NCBI RefSeq assembly: GCF_001590985.1
Contig: NZ_BCTX01000050.1
Location: 1-38,580 of the forward strand
Direction: 5' to 3'
Length of the DNA: 38,580 nt
Source of the DNA: Novosphingobium naphthalenivorans NBRC 102051
GTDB taxonomy: Bacteria; Pseudomonadota; Alphaproteobacteria; Sphingomonadales; Sphingomonadaceae
Shown here piece by piece: positions 14,811 through 23,250 of the stretch (positions are counted from its first letter, which is position 1; each line of letters starts with the position of its first letter). Made by a program: the position numbers and the translations under genes. The notes below the pieces were generated by a model. The model did no database searches. It was not told the origin of the DNA and worked only from the letters and a program-made list of their open reading frames with translations.

Positions 14811-16977
14811 CCGTAGGATTGGTTAATAGATGCTCGTCCGTATTGAGCAATATCAGATCGACCGGCTTATTCTGGAAGCGCAACAAGGCATAAGGTTCCC
14901 ACATGAACATCAGGCTTAGCTTCCCTTCGCCGACCACTTGAACCGCAGCGCTAATTCTGTCCGTATTGAATGTGGGCGAGTTCTTCAGCCAAGTCTGGAG
15001 ACCGACACCGAAGGGCTTCGCGCCGATCATTGCGTCCGCTTCGGCGGAAATGCCACTGTCGTTCAACAGGCCCGCCGACATGATGTATTGCCAGTAGCCT
15101 TCGTTCACGCCGTCTGTGATTGACGCCGCTTTGAAGCGCACTGAACTCTTTGTGAGAGCTTCCATCACGTAATAACAGGTGCGACTAAAGCCGATAATGC
15201 CGATCTCTTCGGGGTCTATCATACCCTTTGCTGCGAGGGCCTTGACTGCGGACTCATATGCGTCGACCTGACAGGCTGCTTCCCTCGGCGTCACAGTCTC
15301 AGCGTCACGACAGCGAGTTTCCAGAACTATGATCCCACTCGCCGCTAGGACTTGAGCAGCATAACCTGTGGTGTAGCCGCCGCTCGGCCGGAACAATTCC
15401 GAGGAGAAGCCGTGTGTCTGGATAACCAGCGGATAGCGTTTCCCAGGACGATAATCTTGAGGCAGAAAGAGACCGCCGCTCTGCTGTCGACCTGCACTGT
15501 CGGTCCACTCAAAGACCTGAGGCTTACTGAAGGTTATATCTGCAATTTCCGGGTTTGGGTCCCAAACGACGCGCGATACCCCGTTCGCCGTGTTGGTCAC
15601 GAGCAGGCGTGGTGGCTGAATGGCGGATTGATCCACGCTGACGCTAAAGCTGGCCATCGTATCACGGCGAGGTTCAGTCGCTGTCATTGCCCACGCGCCT
15701 CCGGCTTTTGAAACGTAGTGACGGTTTCTTACCTCGGCGGTCCGAATATCTTTCGCAGTGATTGTAATAGACGATCCAGCAGAATCGTCGAACTTGATGG
15801 CAGAGATAAATTCGGCTCCCGGAACCATCGAGCCTCCTTTACTATAGGTCTTCGCTAGTGGCTCGACGCACCGAGTTGCGCGAGAAGAGATCAAGAAAAC
15901 CCCAATGCAGGGCGGTGCCGCGCTCGTTCCTAAATCGGCGTTGGGTTGGAATACGCCAGGTAGCAGGACCGCACTACCATCGGCCGACCACATTGGCGAC
16001 GCATCAGGCCACCATCCGGCAGATCGGCCGGTGGGCGTGTTAAGTGGAAACAATGTTCCATTCGTCCGCGTGTCGATCAGCGCATATCTGGACGTCAGCG
16101 AGTGACCGAATAGCGAGTCGACATTTTGGCGTCCCGCTGGGATCGGATTGGATCGCGCGCTGGTAGGCGATGGGTATCGCTCGCGCCAATCATCGGGAAC
16201 GACAGATAGCGGCAGCGCCGTCAAAATCCATCGTCCATCAGGAGACATCGCCAAGGCACGGACGCCTTCGTCGAAGACGACCAATGGCTTCCCGGAAGCC
16301 GGGTCTAAGACCGCCCGCGCCGTTCCGTTGGTGGCAGCCCAAATCGTATTTCGGTCGATGCTATGGTCAAGGGATTCAGGGATGACAACATCCGTGAGTG
16401 AACGCCCGGTCAGCACTTCCGAGGGCTGATCGGATGCGCCTCGTCCACCATCCCGAACCGCTCTGACCGCGTAGGCGAAGTGAGCGCGATCGGCGACCGT
16501 GAAGCCGGTAACATCCTGACCGTCGTCCGAAAGTGACGACAGCGTTTTGTTGGCTACATCGGCCAGCATGAGCCGCTTCACACCGGCCGTCGTCTTCTGC
16601 AAGAAGACGATGGCTTGAGAATTAGCGGTCCATTTTATACCGTCAATGCTCGGCCCCGCTTTCGACGTCGCAAGTTTAATCGTCCACAGGGAGGATGGTG
16701 ATAAGCGATTCGCGCTTGCTCCACTCACCAACGCCCGCAACGCATCCGCGGAATAGATACGCAGTTCACTTTCGATCCTGCTTTCTTTCAACAGTCCGCG
16801 CCTCACGTTGACCGCGAGCAGCTTTCCGTCCGGCGAATACGAGATTGCCGCGTTATCCAACCAGAAGTCAGCAAACTGAACTTCATCCCTGAGAGTATAA
16901 GGGCGCTTTGCGCTGGCCGGCAGCGAGAGGCCACCAATCAGCAATACAGAAGAAATAGCAAGCAGCCGCGTTCTCAT
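14659..16977 (-). CDS. Atxe2-family lasso-peptide isopeptidase (S9 prolyl-oligopeptidase fold)
   Basis: A protein of 772 residues: a signal peptide (1-23, ending ASA), a beta-propeller-like N-terminal region, and a C-terminal alpha/beta-hydrolase. The nucleophile is Ser598 in GIIGFSRTC and His716 lies in NTDEHLL; Glu694 in MWEPYAL is a candidate acid, since Atxe2 is recalled to use Glu. The C-terminal ASQGGSVDWFRFWL and YEDPDPAKAEQYRRW are hallmarks of Atxe2-type isopeptidases, which open the macrolactam ring of threaded lasso peptides so they can be degraded. The ATG at 16977 follows GAGG by 6 bases and gives a clean signal peptide; an upstream start at 17016 is less likely. The gene is downstream of the TonB receptor, separated by a strong hairpin. 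No lasso precursor or maturation genes (B, C) are in the window. Confidence 0.88.
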   Translation of the reverse strand: MRTRLLAISSVLLIGGLSLPASAKRPYTLRDEVQFADFWLDNAAISYSPDGKLLAVNVRRGLLKESRIESELRIYSADALRALVSGASANRLSPSSLWTIKLATSKAGPSIDGIKWTANSQAIVFLQKTTAGVKRLMLADVANKTLSSLSDDGQDVTGFTVADRAHFAYAVRAVRDGGRGASDQPSEVLTGRSLTDVVIPESLDHSIDRNTIWAATNGTARAVLDPASGKPLVVFDEGVRALAMSPDGRWILTALPLSVVPDDWRERYPSPTSARSNPIPAGRQNVDSLFGHSLTSRYALIDTRTNGTLFPLNTPTGRSAGWWPDASPMWSADGSAVLLPGVFQPNADLGTSAAPPCIGVFLISSRATRCVEPLAKTYSKGGSMVPGAEFISAIKFDDSAGSSITITAKDIRTAEVRNRHYVSKAGGAWAMTATEPRRDTMASFSVSVDQSAIQPPRLLVTNTANGVSRVVWDPNPEIADITFSKPQVFEWTDSAGRQQSGGLFLPQDYRPGKRYPLVIQTHGFSSELFRPSGGYTTGYAAQVLAASGIIVLETRCRDAETVTPREAACQVDAYESAVKALAAKGMIDPEEIGIIGFSRTCYYVMEALTKSSVRFKAASITDGVNEGYWQYIMSAGLLNDSGISAEADAMIGAKPFGVGLQTWLKNSPTFNTDRISAAVQVVGEGKLSLMFMWEPYALLRFQNKPVDLILLNTDEHLLTNPTVRMASQGGSVDWFRFWLQGYEDPDPAKAEQYRRWRELRQMQEASSAAAAR

Positions 16978-17020
16978 GGATCGCCTCGTCAAGATGATAA
17001 ATCTGTTGAAATTCAAAACG

Positions 17021-17061
17021 TATCATCGGGGCTGGAAAATAATTCCGCGCCCCCGATGATA
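17021..17061 (-). terminator. Strong hairpin between the TonB receptor and the isopeptidase (attenuator or mRNA stabiliser)
   Basis: TATCATCGGGG (17021-17031) and CCCCGATGATA (17051-17061) form a perfect 11-bp stem with a 19-base loop that can itself pair (GGAA with TTCC). On the transcribed minus strand it begins 11 bases after the receptor stop and is followed by CGTTTTG, a weak U-run. It could partly terminate transcription or protect the receptor mRNA, giving more receptor than isopeptidase. Confidence 0.65.
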
Positions 17062-17071
17062 GTGGATTACG

Positions 17072-19633
17072 CTACCAGCGTTTCGCTATGCTGAAGCTCA
17101 CCAGTCTTCCAATGGCGGAATAATTGGTAGAATCGTAGTTGACGTAGAATGCCTGCGAGTTCTTGAGATAGGGTGGCCGTTGATTGAGGAGATTTTCAAC
17201 CGAAAGCGACAGGTCGATGTTGCTGAAGATACCGTGGCCGCTCTTGAGGCTGTAAACCGCAGCGAGATCGACCGTGGTCATCGAATCGCCTTTGACCGGC
17301 GGCGTTAGCGTCGGGTCCGTGACGCCTCCGAGATAGTTGAGGAAGGCCGAGAGGACCAACCCGCCACGGTCCCAAGACAGGCTGGACCGGGACCGAAAAT
17401 GAGGCGGGTCGAAGGTCGTGCCGGCGAGAGTCACCGGCGCCGATGTCGGCGTAGTTCGCTGGCTGCTTGAGATATAGCTGGCCTGCTCTCCCAGGGTGAT
17501 ATGGCCGTCGCCCACGTCGATGCGGTAGCTCAGATTGCCATCGACGCCCTCGACGCTTTGCGAGGAAACATTCAGATAGAGACCATTGATAATCGCAGCG
17601 ACGTTCGCCGGATCGTATGGCTTCCCTGTTATGTTCATGATGCCGGCCGGCGCCATGTCGATGAAGCTGTTTTGTAGATCGACGGAAGGGTTGCGAAGGA
17701 TCAGATTCGCCAGGCTGGGATTGTTGTAAAGATCGCCCAATAGTCGGGCTTGTATGACGCGATTGGTGTATTTCACGTTGAAATAGCTGACCTCGACGCG
17801 CAGGCCGGGAACGCTTCTCGGATGAATGCTCAACGTGGCGGTCCAGGTGGTCGCGCGCTCTGGCTTCAGATTCTTGTTACCGCCGAGCGCATAAAGGACC
17901 GTCGCGCTACTCGGAAAGCCGGTGCCGTATTGGGCAGCGGGATAAAGATAGACTGTCGTGGTCGAGAACTCTTGCGCCAAGGTCGGCGCCTTGAAGGATT
18001 TTCCCCAAGACCCCTTAAAATCGAAGTCCTCGGTCGGCGAGTAGATCGCACCGATCTTCGGGGTCGCGATGCCGCCGATGTCGTTATAATCTTCGTATCG
18101 GACCGCACCCGTGAACGACAGGCTGCGAACGAAGGGGATATTCTGATCGCTCCCGATGACCGGAAGATAGAGTTCGCCGAAGCCGTAATAGCTGTGCCGT
18201 TTGCCGAAAGTCCGAATCTGCCTCGTGATATTGTTCTGATCGAAGCTGTTCTCGCGATAGCCCCCGCCGAGCGCCACGCGCGACTGCCCGCCTGGTAGCT
18301 GAAATAACGGTCCTTCCGCGTTCAGCTCGACGGATTTGACCGAATTGCAATAGCAGGTGACGCCTCCGGCGAGAAAGGCACCCGTCGCGATTGCGTATGC
18401 CTTGGTATCGCTGTCCGTGTCGTCGCGTCCGTAAAGGCCGCTGATGGAGAGGCTCCAGCTTTGTGGGAGATGAAATTCGATCTTCGGCGCTACGGTATAG
18501 CTCTCCGACGATAGAGAGGTCCGGCCGATTGCCGTCGTCGAAGTGACCGAATTTGATAGGCGTTTGCTGTAAAGACCGTCGATCGAGAATGTCGCAAAGG
18601 AACCGATGTCCTGATGCCCGCTCACGACAAGCGCGTGGGTCTTGTTCGATCCGAGCAGCGTGTAGGGTTGTCGAAGATAGTCCGTATAGTCTCGCTGATC
18701 CGCATAGATCGGGGTCGAGCGGGAGAAGTTGTAAGTGGCGATAAACCCGCCATCGGACCACCGTTTGCCAGCAACGATGCCGTATTGCTGCTGAAAGTCG
18801 CCCCCATCGGTCGCTTGACCAAGACGTGCGGATGTCGCCACCCCGTCATAGTCCGGTTTCAGAATAACATTGGCGACACCGCCGACTGCATCAGAGCCGT
18901 AGATCGCCGAGGCGCCATCCGCGACGATTTCAATTCTGTCCAGCGCGTCGATCGGGATCGTTGAGATGTCGATCGCTTGAGTAAAGGCATCGTAGGCCAA
19001 CCGCTTTCCGTTGAGAAGGGTGAGCGTCGCGTCGGGGCCGAGACCGCGAAGGTTGAGAGCAGAACCACCAGTGAGATTCTGATCGCTCACGCTGCCCTGC
19101 GTGCCGCTGGCTACTCCCGGATTTTGTCCGCCGGAGAAGTTTTGGGGGATGCTGCGGATGACTTGGCCGAGGTTGGTCTGCCCTGCTTCGCGAATGCTTC
19201 GCTGGCTCAGTTCGATTACCGGCGATGTCGGCGGCGATCCCTTAATCCGGGAACCTGTGACGACGATGTCGGAGTTGTCGCTGCGACTCTTTTCAGCATC
19301 GGTTAAGTCGGCATCTTCGATAGGGACCACTGTGTAGGTCTGCGCCCCCGTGGCCTGTGCGTGAAGTCCTGTGCCCTTGAGAAGGTGCCGTAATCCCTCC
19401 TCAATCGAGAAATTGCCTTTCACGGCGTGCGTGCGCTTCCCGGAGGCGTCACGGGCCGAAATGAGGAGCTGAATATCGGCCTGCCGCGCAAAGGACGCGA
19501 CGCCGGATGCCGCATCCTGCGCCTGAACGTCGAAAGTCTTGGTCTGTGCATAGGCCGGCGAGGCGACTGCCAGCGTGACAACCGCTACCGACGCCATGAG
19601 TCCGTGACGAGCGAAATCCCGATATCCAACCAC
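17072..19633 (-). CDS. TonB-dependent outer-membrane receptor with STN signalling domain
   Basis: A protein of 853 residues: signal peptide (about 1-29, ending AYA), STN (secretin/TonB N-terminal) domain at about 35-100 (FDVQAQDAASGVASFARQAD and so on), a TonB-box-like DIVVTGSRI at about 122, plug domain (about 140-260, including RGLGPDATLTLLNGKRL and DGASAIYGSDAVGG), then a beta-barrel ending in Trp (SFSIAKRW). The STN domain lets a transducing receptor signal to FecR. The GTG at 19633 is chosen because AAGGGGG sits 6 bases upstream; a TTG at 19672 in the same frame has no such site. Neighbours (FecI, FecR, lasso isopeptidase) suggest the ligand is a lasso peptide or a related peptide. The next gene starts about 95 bases on. 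Confidence 0.92.
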   Translation of the reverse strand: MVGYRDFARHGLMASVAVVTLAVASPAYAQTKTFDVQAQDAASGVASFARQADIQLLISARDASGKRTHAVKGNFSIEEGLRHLLKGTGLHAQATGAQTYTVVPIEDADLTDAEKSRSDNSDIVVTGSRIKGSPPTSPVIELSQRSIREAGQTNLGQVIRSIPQNFSGGQNPGVASGTQGSVSDQNLTGGSALNLRGLGPDATLTLLNGKRLAYDAFTQAIDISTIPIDALDRIEIVADGASAIYGSDAVGGVANVILKPDYDGVATSARLGQATDGGDFQQQYGIVAGKRWSDGGFIATYNFSRSTPIYADQRDYTDYLRQPYTLLGSNKTHALVVSGHQDIGSFATFSIDGLYSKRLSNSVTSTTAIGRTSLSSESYTVAPKIEFHLPQSWSLSISGLYGRDDTDSDTKAYAIATGAFLAGGVTCYCNSVKSVELNAEGPLFQLPGGQSRVALGGGYRENSFDQNNITRQIRTFGKRHSYYGFGELYLPVIGSDQNIPFVRSLSFTGAVRYEDYNDIGGIATPKIGAIYSPTEDFDFKGSWGKSFKAPTLAQEFSTTTVYLYPAAQYGTGFPSSATVLYALGGNKNLKPERATTWTATLSIHPRSVPGLRVEVSYFNVKYTNRVIQARLLGDLYNNPSLANLILRNPSVDLQNSFIDMAPAGIMNITGKPYDPANVAAIINGLYLNVSSQSVEGVDGNLSYRIDVGDGHITLGEQASYISSSQRTTPTSAPVTLAGTTFDPPHFRSRSSLSWDRGGLVLSAFLNYLGGVTDPTLTPPVKGDSMTTVDLAAVYSLKSGHGIFSNIDLSLSVENLLNQRPPYLKNSQAFYVNYDSTNYSAIGRLVSFSIAKRW

Positions 19634-19720
19634 AATCGTCCCCCTTGCGAGATCGGCATCAAATGCCTTCAATTCGCAAGAGTCCCGGCAACGACGCTTC
19701 CTTAGCGGACGCGGAAAAAA

Positions 19721-20692
19721 TCAGGATGATGGTTGGCCGATTACTATGTTGCCGTTCTCCGAAGTCTCCACTGGCGCTCCGAGGCTCCGGTTGACGGCCG
19801 TCGCAAATCCGCCGGGATCATCCGTGCGGAATATCCCGTAGAAGCGTTCGCCGGCCAGGCGGGGGTCAATGATCGTCAGCTTCTGCTGGTTGTAGCGATT
19901 GAACTCGGCTGCTGCTTGAGCAAGCGTCTCTCCAGCCAGGTCAATCTTGCCGCCCCGCCATGCGAGCGCGCGATCGACCTCGGACGGCTTCGCCTCATTG
20001 TGCGTGACGGCTGCATTATCTGCGACGAATGCTCGCTCGCCAGCGCCGAGACGGATTTTGGCGCCTTCGGCACCATCCGCCCAGGCTTCAACGATACCCT
20101 CGGTCACGAGGACATCGGCGCCATCATCGCGGCGGCGCACCGAGAAGGCGGTTCCCACCGCTTCAACCCGGATGCGTCCAGCTTCTACGATGAACGGCCG
20201 GGCACGGTCCTTCGCGACCTGAAACCAGACCTCGCCCTGGTCGATGCGGACGTGCCGCACGCTCTTTTCAAGTCGGACCCGGACATCGCTGGCGGTGTTG
20301 ATCGTCGCGCTGGAGCCGTCTGCCAGCGGCACCCGGCGGATTTCCCCAACCGTCGTGCGAAATTCGGTGCCCGCACCCCACCAATAGACGCCGAACGCGA
20401 GCGAAGCGGCCAGCGCCGATCCGGTTCCGGCTGCTACGCCGAGGACGCGACGTCGGGTCAGCAGCCCGGGCGGAGCCGGCTCCTCTTCGTCGGCCGCGGA
20501 GTGGTCGTCGCCAAGACGATCGAGCATCGCCCAAGCCGCTTCGGCCTGAAGAAGCGCGCCCTGCCGACGGGGATCGGCCGATACCCAGGTATCCAGTTCG
20601 GCCTTGAGCTGGGGCGTTCGTCCTTCGCGGTCGATACGCATCAGCCAGAAGACGGCCTCCTGTTCGATTTCGGCAGCGGTCTGGCGCGTCAT
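19721..20692 (-). CDS. FecR-family anti-sigma factor
   Basis: A protein of 323 residues with an N-terminal cytoplasmic sigma-binding domain (AAEIEQEAVFWLMRIDREGR, DUF4880-like), one membrane helix at about 82-106 (VLGVAAGTGSALAASLAFG), a periplasmic FecR domain at about 112-205 (FRTTVGEIRRVPLADGSS, VEAVGTAFSVRR) and a C-terminal STN-like region (TLAQAAAEFNRYNQQKL). It transmits ligand binding at the receptor across the inner membrane to the sigma factor. Its ATG overlaps the sigma-factor stop (ATGA), the usual fecI-fecR arrangement. The receptor gene begins 87 bases downstream. Confidence 0.93.
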   Translation of the reverse strand: MTRQTAAEIEQEAVFWLMRIDREGRTPQLKAELDTWVSADPRRQGALLQAEAAWAMLDRLGDDHSAADEEEPAPPGLLTRRRVLGVAAGTGSALAASLAFGVYWWGAGTEFRTTVGEIRRVPLADGSSATINTASDVRVRLEKSVRHVRIDQGEVWFQVAKDRARPFIVEAGRIRVEAVGTAFSVRRRDDGADVLVTEGIVEAWADGAEGAKIRLGAGERAFVADNAAVTHNEAKPSEVDRALAWRGGKIDLAGETLAQAAAEFNRYNQQKLTIIDPRLAGERFYGIFRTDDPGGFATAVNRSLGAPVETSENGNIVIGQPSS

Positions 20693-21264
20693 GCTGCACC
20701 TCCCTGCGGCCAGCCGCTTTCCAGCGCCGTGACGCTCGCCTGTTCGGATTCACGGAGGGCTGCGAGGACAAGGCGCACGCCCTTGGCCGCGTCGTTCTCC
20801 ACCGTCGATTCCGTAACGCCGAGGCGACGCGCGATTTCCTTCTGCGAGATGCCCTCGATCTTCCGCATCTCGAAGATGAGTCGGCAACGCTCCGGCAGGC
20901 CCGCAACGATCTGACGAACGCGGTCGACCTCTATGCGTCCGCCGACCTGCCGCTCCGGCGAAGGGGTTTCATCGAAGGGAGCCAGTGCCTCGATGTCGGC
21001 AACCGCGTCGATACGGACGATACGCTGCCGCCGCATCTGCGCGGTCAGAAGATTACGCGCGATCGAGAAGAAATAGGCGTCAGGACGATCGACCGCCGCC
21101 ACGTCATCCAGCGACGCGAGGCGGCAATAGGTTTCCTGAATCACGTCGTCTATGTCTTCCTGCTGCATTTTCGACCGGCTCAGCCAGGCACGCACCTTCC
21201 CTTCGTGGGGCATGACACGATCGGCCACCCACGCCACGATCCTCCGGCGGCGTTGCTCTTCCAT
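20689..21264 (-). CDS. ECF sigma factor, FecI-like
   Basis: A protein of 191 residues with sigma region 2 (DDVIQETYCRLAS to PDAYFFSIARNLLTAQMRRQR) and sigma region 4 (LPERCRLIFEMRKIEGISQKEIARRLGVTESTVENDAAKG). The ISQKEIA and STVE pattern is typical of FecI-group sigma factors that switch on one adjacent TonB receptor. It probably drives the receptor and isopeptidase genes after release by FecR. It is the first gene of the minus-strand cluster. The 108 bases upstream include an AT-rich patch (21331-21352) that may hold its promoter; no clean -35/-10 pair can be named. Confidence 0.93.
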   Translation of the reverse strand: MEEQRRRRIVAWVADRVMPHEGKVRAWLSRSKMQQEDIDDVIQETYCRLASLDDVAAVDRPDAYFFSIARNLLTAQMRRQRIVRIDAVADIEALAPFDETPSPERQVGGRIEVDRVRQIVAGLPERCRLIFEMRKIEGISQKEIARRLGVTESTVENDAAKGVRLVLAALRESEQASVTALESGWPQGGAA

Positions 21265-21372
21265 CCATCAATCCGTTCGAGAGGAAGGCCCTCTACCTCC
21301 CCTTAGACGCCCGGCGCGGCAACCTCCTTAAAACGGTTTCATTTTTATTTCAGGGCGCGGCGCCGGTCGTTG

Positions 21373-21795
21373 CTACTCCTCCACGGGTTCGGCTACCTTG
21401 CGCCGACGCCCGCGCGGTTTCGGTGTCGGCGGCACCGGCGGGGCGGCCCGCTTGCGCCCGAGGCCGATCTTGTGCGCCAGATCCCGGCGCTGTTCGGCAT
21501 AGGCGGGTGCGACCAGCGGATAGTCGGAAGGGAGCTGCCATTTCGCCCGATATTCGTCCGGCGTCATGTCGTGATCGGTTTTCAGATGCCGTTTCAGCAT
21601 CTTCAGTTTCTTGCCGTCCTCCAGGCAGACGATGTGGTCGCGTTTGATCGAGCTGCGAACTGTCACCGCCGGCTGCTGTGCCGTCTCCGTCGGCTGGATC
21701 GGCGCACCGAGTCCGGCCAGCGCCGAATGCACATTGGCGATGAGCTGCGGCAGGTCGCCCACCGCCACGGAATTGCTACCGACATGCGCTGCGCG
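21373..21795 (-). pseudogene. MucR/Ros-family regulator with N-terminus replaced (truncated copy)
   Basis: The body is a clear MucR/Ros zinc-finger regulator: VAVGDLPQLIANVHSALAGLG, then the C2H2-like CLEDGKKLKMLKRHLKTDH (one Cys and the two His are visible here) and MTPDEYRAKWQLPSDYPLVAPAY. Compared with the intact paralogue at 36181-36654, homology stops upstream of AAHVGSNSVAVGDLP. The preceding roughly 20 residues (LLSLTADIV-like) are missing and replaced by the antisense of a DUF2285 remnant. A GTG at 21768 could still start a 131-residue protein with the DNA-binding part intact, so residual function is possible. Such proteins repress or activate exopolysaccharide, motility and cell-cycle genes. 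Confidence 0.75.
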
Positions 21796-22125
21796 GCCTC
21801 GACTGCTTCGCCTCGCTCCTCGACGACGAAGGCGAACATATCCTGTTCTCCGATGGGCTGCGCTCGATCCGACTCGATATGCTGGCGGGCAGCCTCGCCG
21901 CTGGCCCGGCCGCGCTATGCTGGCACATCGACGGCATCGCCGGCGCCGGCCCGCAGATATTGGCGCTGCGCCAGTTCGTCGCGCTGGCGCGCAGCGGCGG
22001 CTTCGCCCGCTCGCTGCACCCGCCCGAACGCCGCGCCCGGCGCTGGGTCCAGATGCTCCGTGTCCATGACGCGCTGGCGGTCGGCGCGACCCATCGCGAG
22101 ATTGCCGGGGCGCTGTGTTGCGGTC
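21786..22125 (+). pseudogene. DUF2285-domain protein remnant (integrative-element gene)
   Basis: One plus-strand frame from about 21786 encodes a DUF2285-like sequence: HILFSDGLRSIRLDMLAGS, then ALRQFVALARSGGFARSLHPPERRARRW and HDALAVGATHREIAGAL. DUF2285 proteins are typical cargo or regulatory genes of alphaproteobacterial integrative and conjugative elements. No start codon precedes the domain because a truncated MucR gene abuts it, and the C-terminal helices are lost because the frame runs into the antisense of an XRE gene at about 22125. It is a fragment with both ends cut. Confidence 0.72.
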
Positions 22126-22334
22126 AGCGGGTGCAGCATTTCCCCCGGCGCGATGCCGAGGGCTTCGGCCAGGCTGTCGAGCTTGTCGATCGACAGCCTA
22201 TATTTCCCATGCTCGATGTCGCTGATGTAGCTGCGATCGACTCCGGCAATCACGGCCAGCTCCACCTGACCGAGACCACGCGCATCGCGAAGGGCTTTCA
22301 AATTACGCGCCACGATTTTCCGCAAAGGAGTCAT
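21915..22334 (-). CDS. XRE-family helix-turn-helix regulator with an aberrant C-terminal tail
   Basis: Residues 1-75 form a standard XRE domain: RKIVARNLKALRDARGLGQ, VELAVIAGVDRSYISDIEHG and KLDSLAEALGIAPGEML. After HPLTA (about 22120) the frame continues for about 65 residues that are simply the antisense of the DUF2285 remnant, so the natural stop was lost at the junction. The ATG at 22334 is chosen; a TTG at 22355 would add seven residues. Small regulators of this type control mobile-element genes or toxin-antitoxin pairs. It lies 89 bases downstream of the ParD/ParE pair on the same strand. Confidence 0.72.
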   Translation of the reverse strand: MTPLRKIVARNLKALRDARGLGQVELAVIAGVDRSYISDIEHGKYRLSIDKLDSLAEALGIAPGEMLHPLTATQRPGNLAMGRADRQRVMDTEHLDPAPGAAFGRVQRAGEAAAARQRDELAQRQYLRAGAGDAVDVPA

Positions 22335-22423
22335 TCGCGCGACTGTGGTCGCCAATCGAATTACTCGTGTAGGAAATAGTCCACACGGCTATTCGCCCTT
22401 TCGGGCGTCGGGATCGCTGCTCC

Positions 22424-22753
22424 CTACTGGTCGTCCGAAACATGCAGCCATTCGGGAATGTCGCGGCGCGCGTCGAGGACGCGCCACACGTCGATATGGT
22501 CGGCGCGCTCGACATAGAAAACCAGATAGGGGAACCGGCCCAGCGAGCGATGGCGCAGGCCCGGCAGGTCGAGTTCATGCGCGTAGCGCGGCGATCCCGT
22601 GCCCGGATGCTCGCCGATCCAGCGATAGGCCGCCTCCAGCGCCTCGACGAAGCCGAGCGCGATGTCCGCGCCGGCCTCGCGCGCATAATGGTCGATTGCG
22701 TCCTCGACGTCGCGATGAGCCTGCGCGCGCGGAACGACCGCCTTCGCGGTCAT
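22424..22753 (-). CDS. parE: ParE/RelE-family toxin
   Basis: A protein of 109 residues with the ParE/RelE fold: VPRAQAHRDVEDAIDHYAREAG at the N-terminus, GTGSPRYAHELDLPGLRHRSLGRFPYLVFYVE in the middle and DHIDVWRVLDARRDIPEWL at the end. ParE toxins poison DNA gyrase, while RelE toxins cut mRNA; the ParD-type partner favours the ParE assignment. Its ATG overlaps the antitoxin stop by four bases, so translation is coupled. It adds to the toxin-antitoxin load expected of a plasmid or integrative element. Confidence 0.9.
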   Translation of the reverse strand: MTAKAVVPRAQAHRDVEDAIDHYAREAGADIALGFVEALEAAYRWIGEHPGTGSPRYAHELDLPGLRHRSLGRFPYLVFYVERADHIDVWRVLDARRDIPEWLHVSDDQ

Positions 22754-22983
22754 TGCGTGCGGCTGGTCCGCTCGCGCAATGCGTCGAAATAGGCGGCGTC
22801 GGCCGGGACGCCGGGCGCGGACTCCGCGCCGTCGAGCAACAGGCGGCGAAGCCGCTGGCGGTCCTGATCCTTACGGATCAGCTCACGCACATATTCGCTG
22901 CTGGTGCCGTAGCCACGCCCGGCAACCTGTTCGTCGACGAAGCTCTTGAGCGTGTCCGGCAGCGAGATGTTCATCGTGCTCAT
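22750..22983 (-). CDS. parD: ParD-family antitoxin
   Basis: A protein of 77 residues. It begins with the ribbon-helix-helix pattern MNISLPDTLKSFVDEQVAG and RGYGTSSEYVRELIRKDQ, followed by a variable toxin-binding tail (APGVPADAAYFDALRER). The ATG at 22983 is used (a second ATG follows at 22974); longer in-frame reading upstream is unrelated sequence. The gene overlaps parE. ParD dimers repress their own promoter and neutralise ParE. Confidence 0.9.
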   Translation of the reverse strand: MSTMNISLPDTLKSFVDEQVAGRGYGTSSEYVRELIRKDQDRQRLRRLLLDGAESAPGVPADAAYFDALRERTSRTQ

Positions 22984-23038
22984 GGTGCCCAAGATAGATG
23001 TTTGGCAAAATTTGGCAAGATTGACGATCGCGCCACCG

Positions 23039-23250
23039 TCAGGCGATCGGGCCGAGATCGTCGGGGAACAGCGCCGGCTGGCAATAGCGCGCTCCCGCTT
23101 CCTCGCTGCGGATGTCGAAGCAGCGCAGCCGCTCGGCGATATGGCGGGCGAGGTTCGTGGTCGCGGCATGGCGCTGGCGGCGGTCGGGATCGGTCAGCCC
23201 GTCCAGCAAGGCCGGGGCTGCGCCGAAGAGCGTCACTTCGAGGTGCAGCG
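23039..23250 (-). pseudogene. C-terminal fragment of an unrecognised gene
   Basis: The minus frame from about 23250 to the stop at 23039 encodes a well-formed but start-less segment: ANDLALHLEVTLFGAAPALL, RRQRHAATTNLARHIAERLR, then YCQPALFPDDLGPIA and stop. Composition and helix spacing look like a genuine protein end, but I cannot name the family. Upstream the same frame becomes the out-of-frame reading of an SRPBCC gene start. A GTG at 23236 could start a 65-residue product. Confidence 0.45.

Noticed and set aside
14498..21372. A short lasso-peptide precursor gene hidden near the isopeptidase cluster
   Set aside because: The short frames at 14498-14658, 16978-17071, 19634-19720 and 21265-21372 show no leader-plus-core pattern (Gly at core position 1 with Asp/Glu at 7-9) after a ribosome-binding site.
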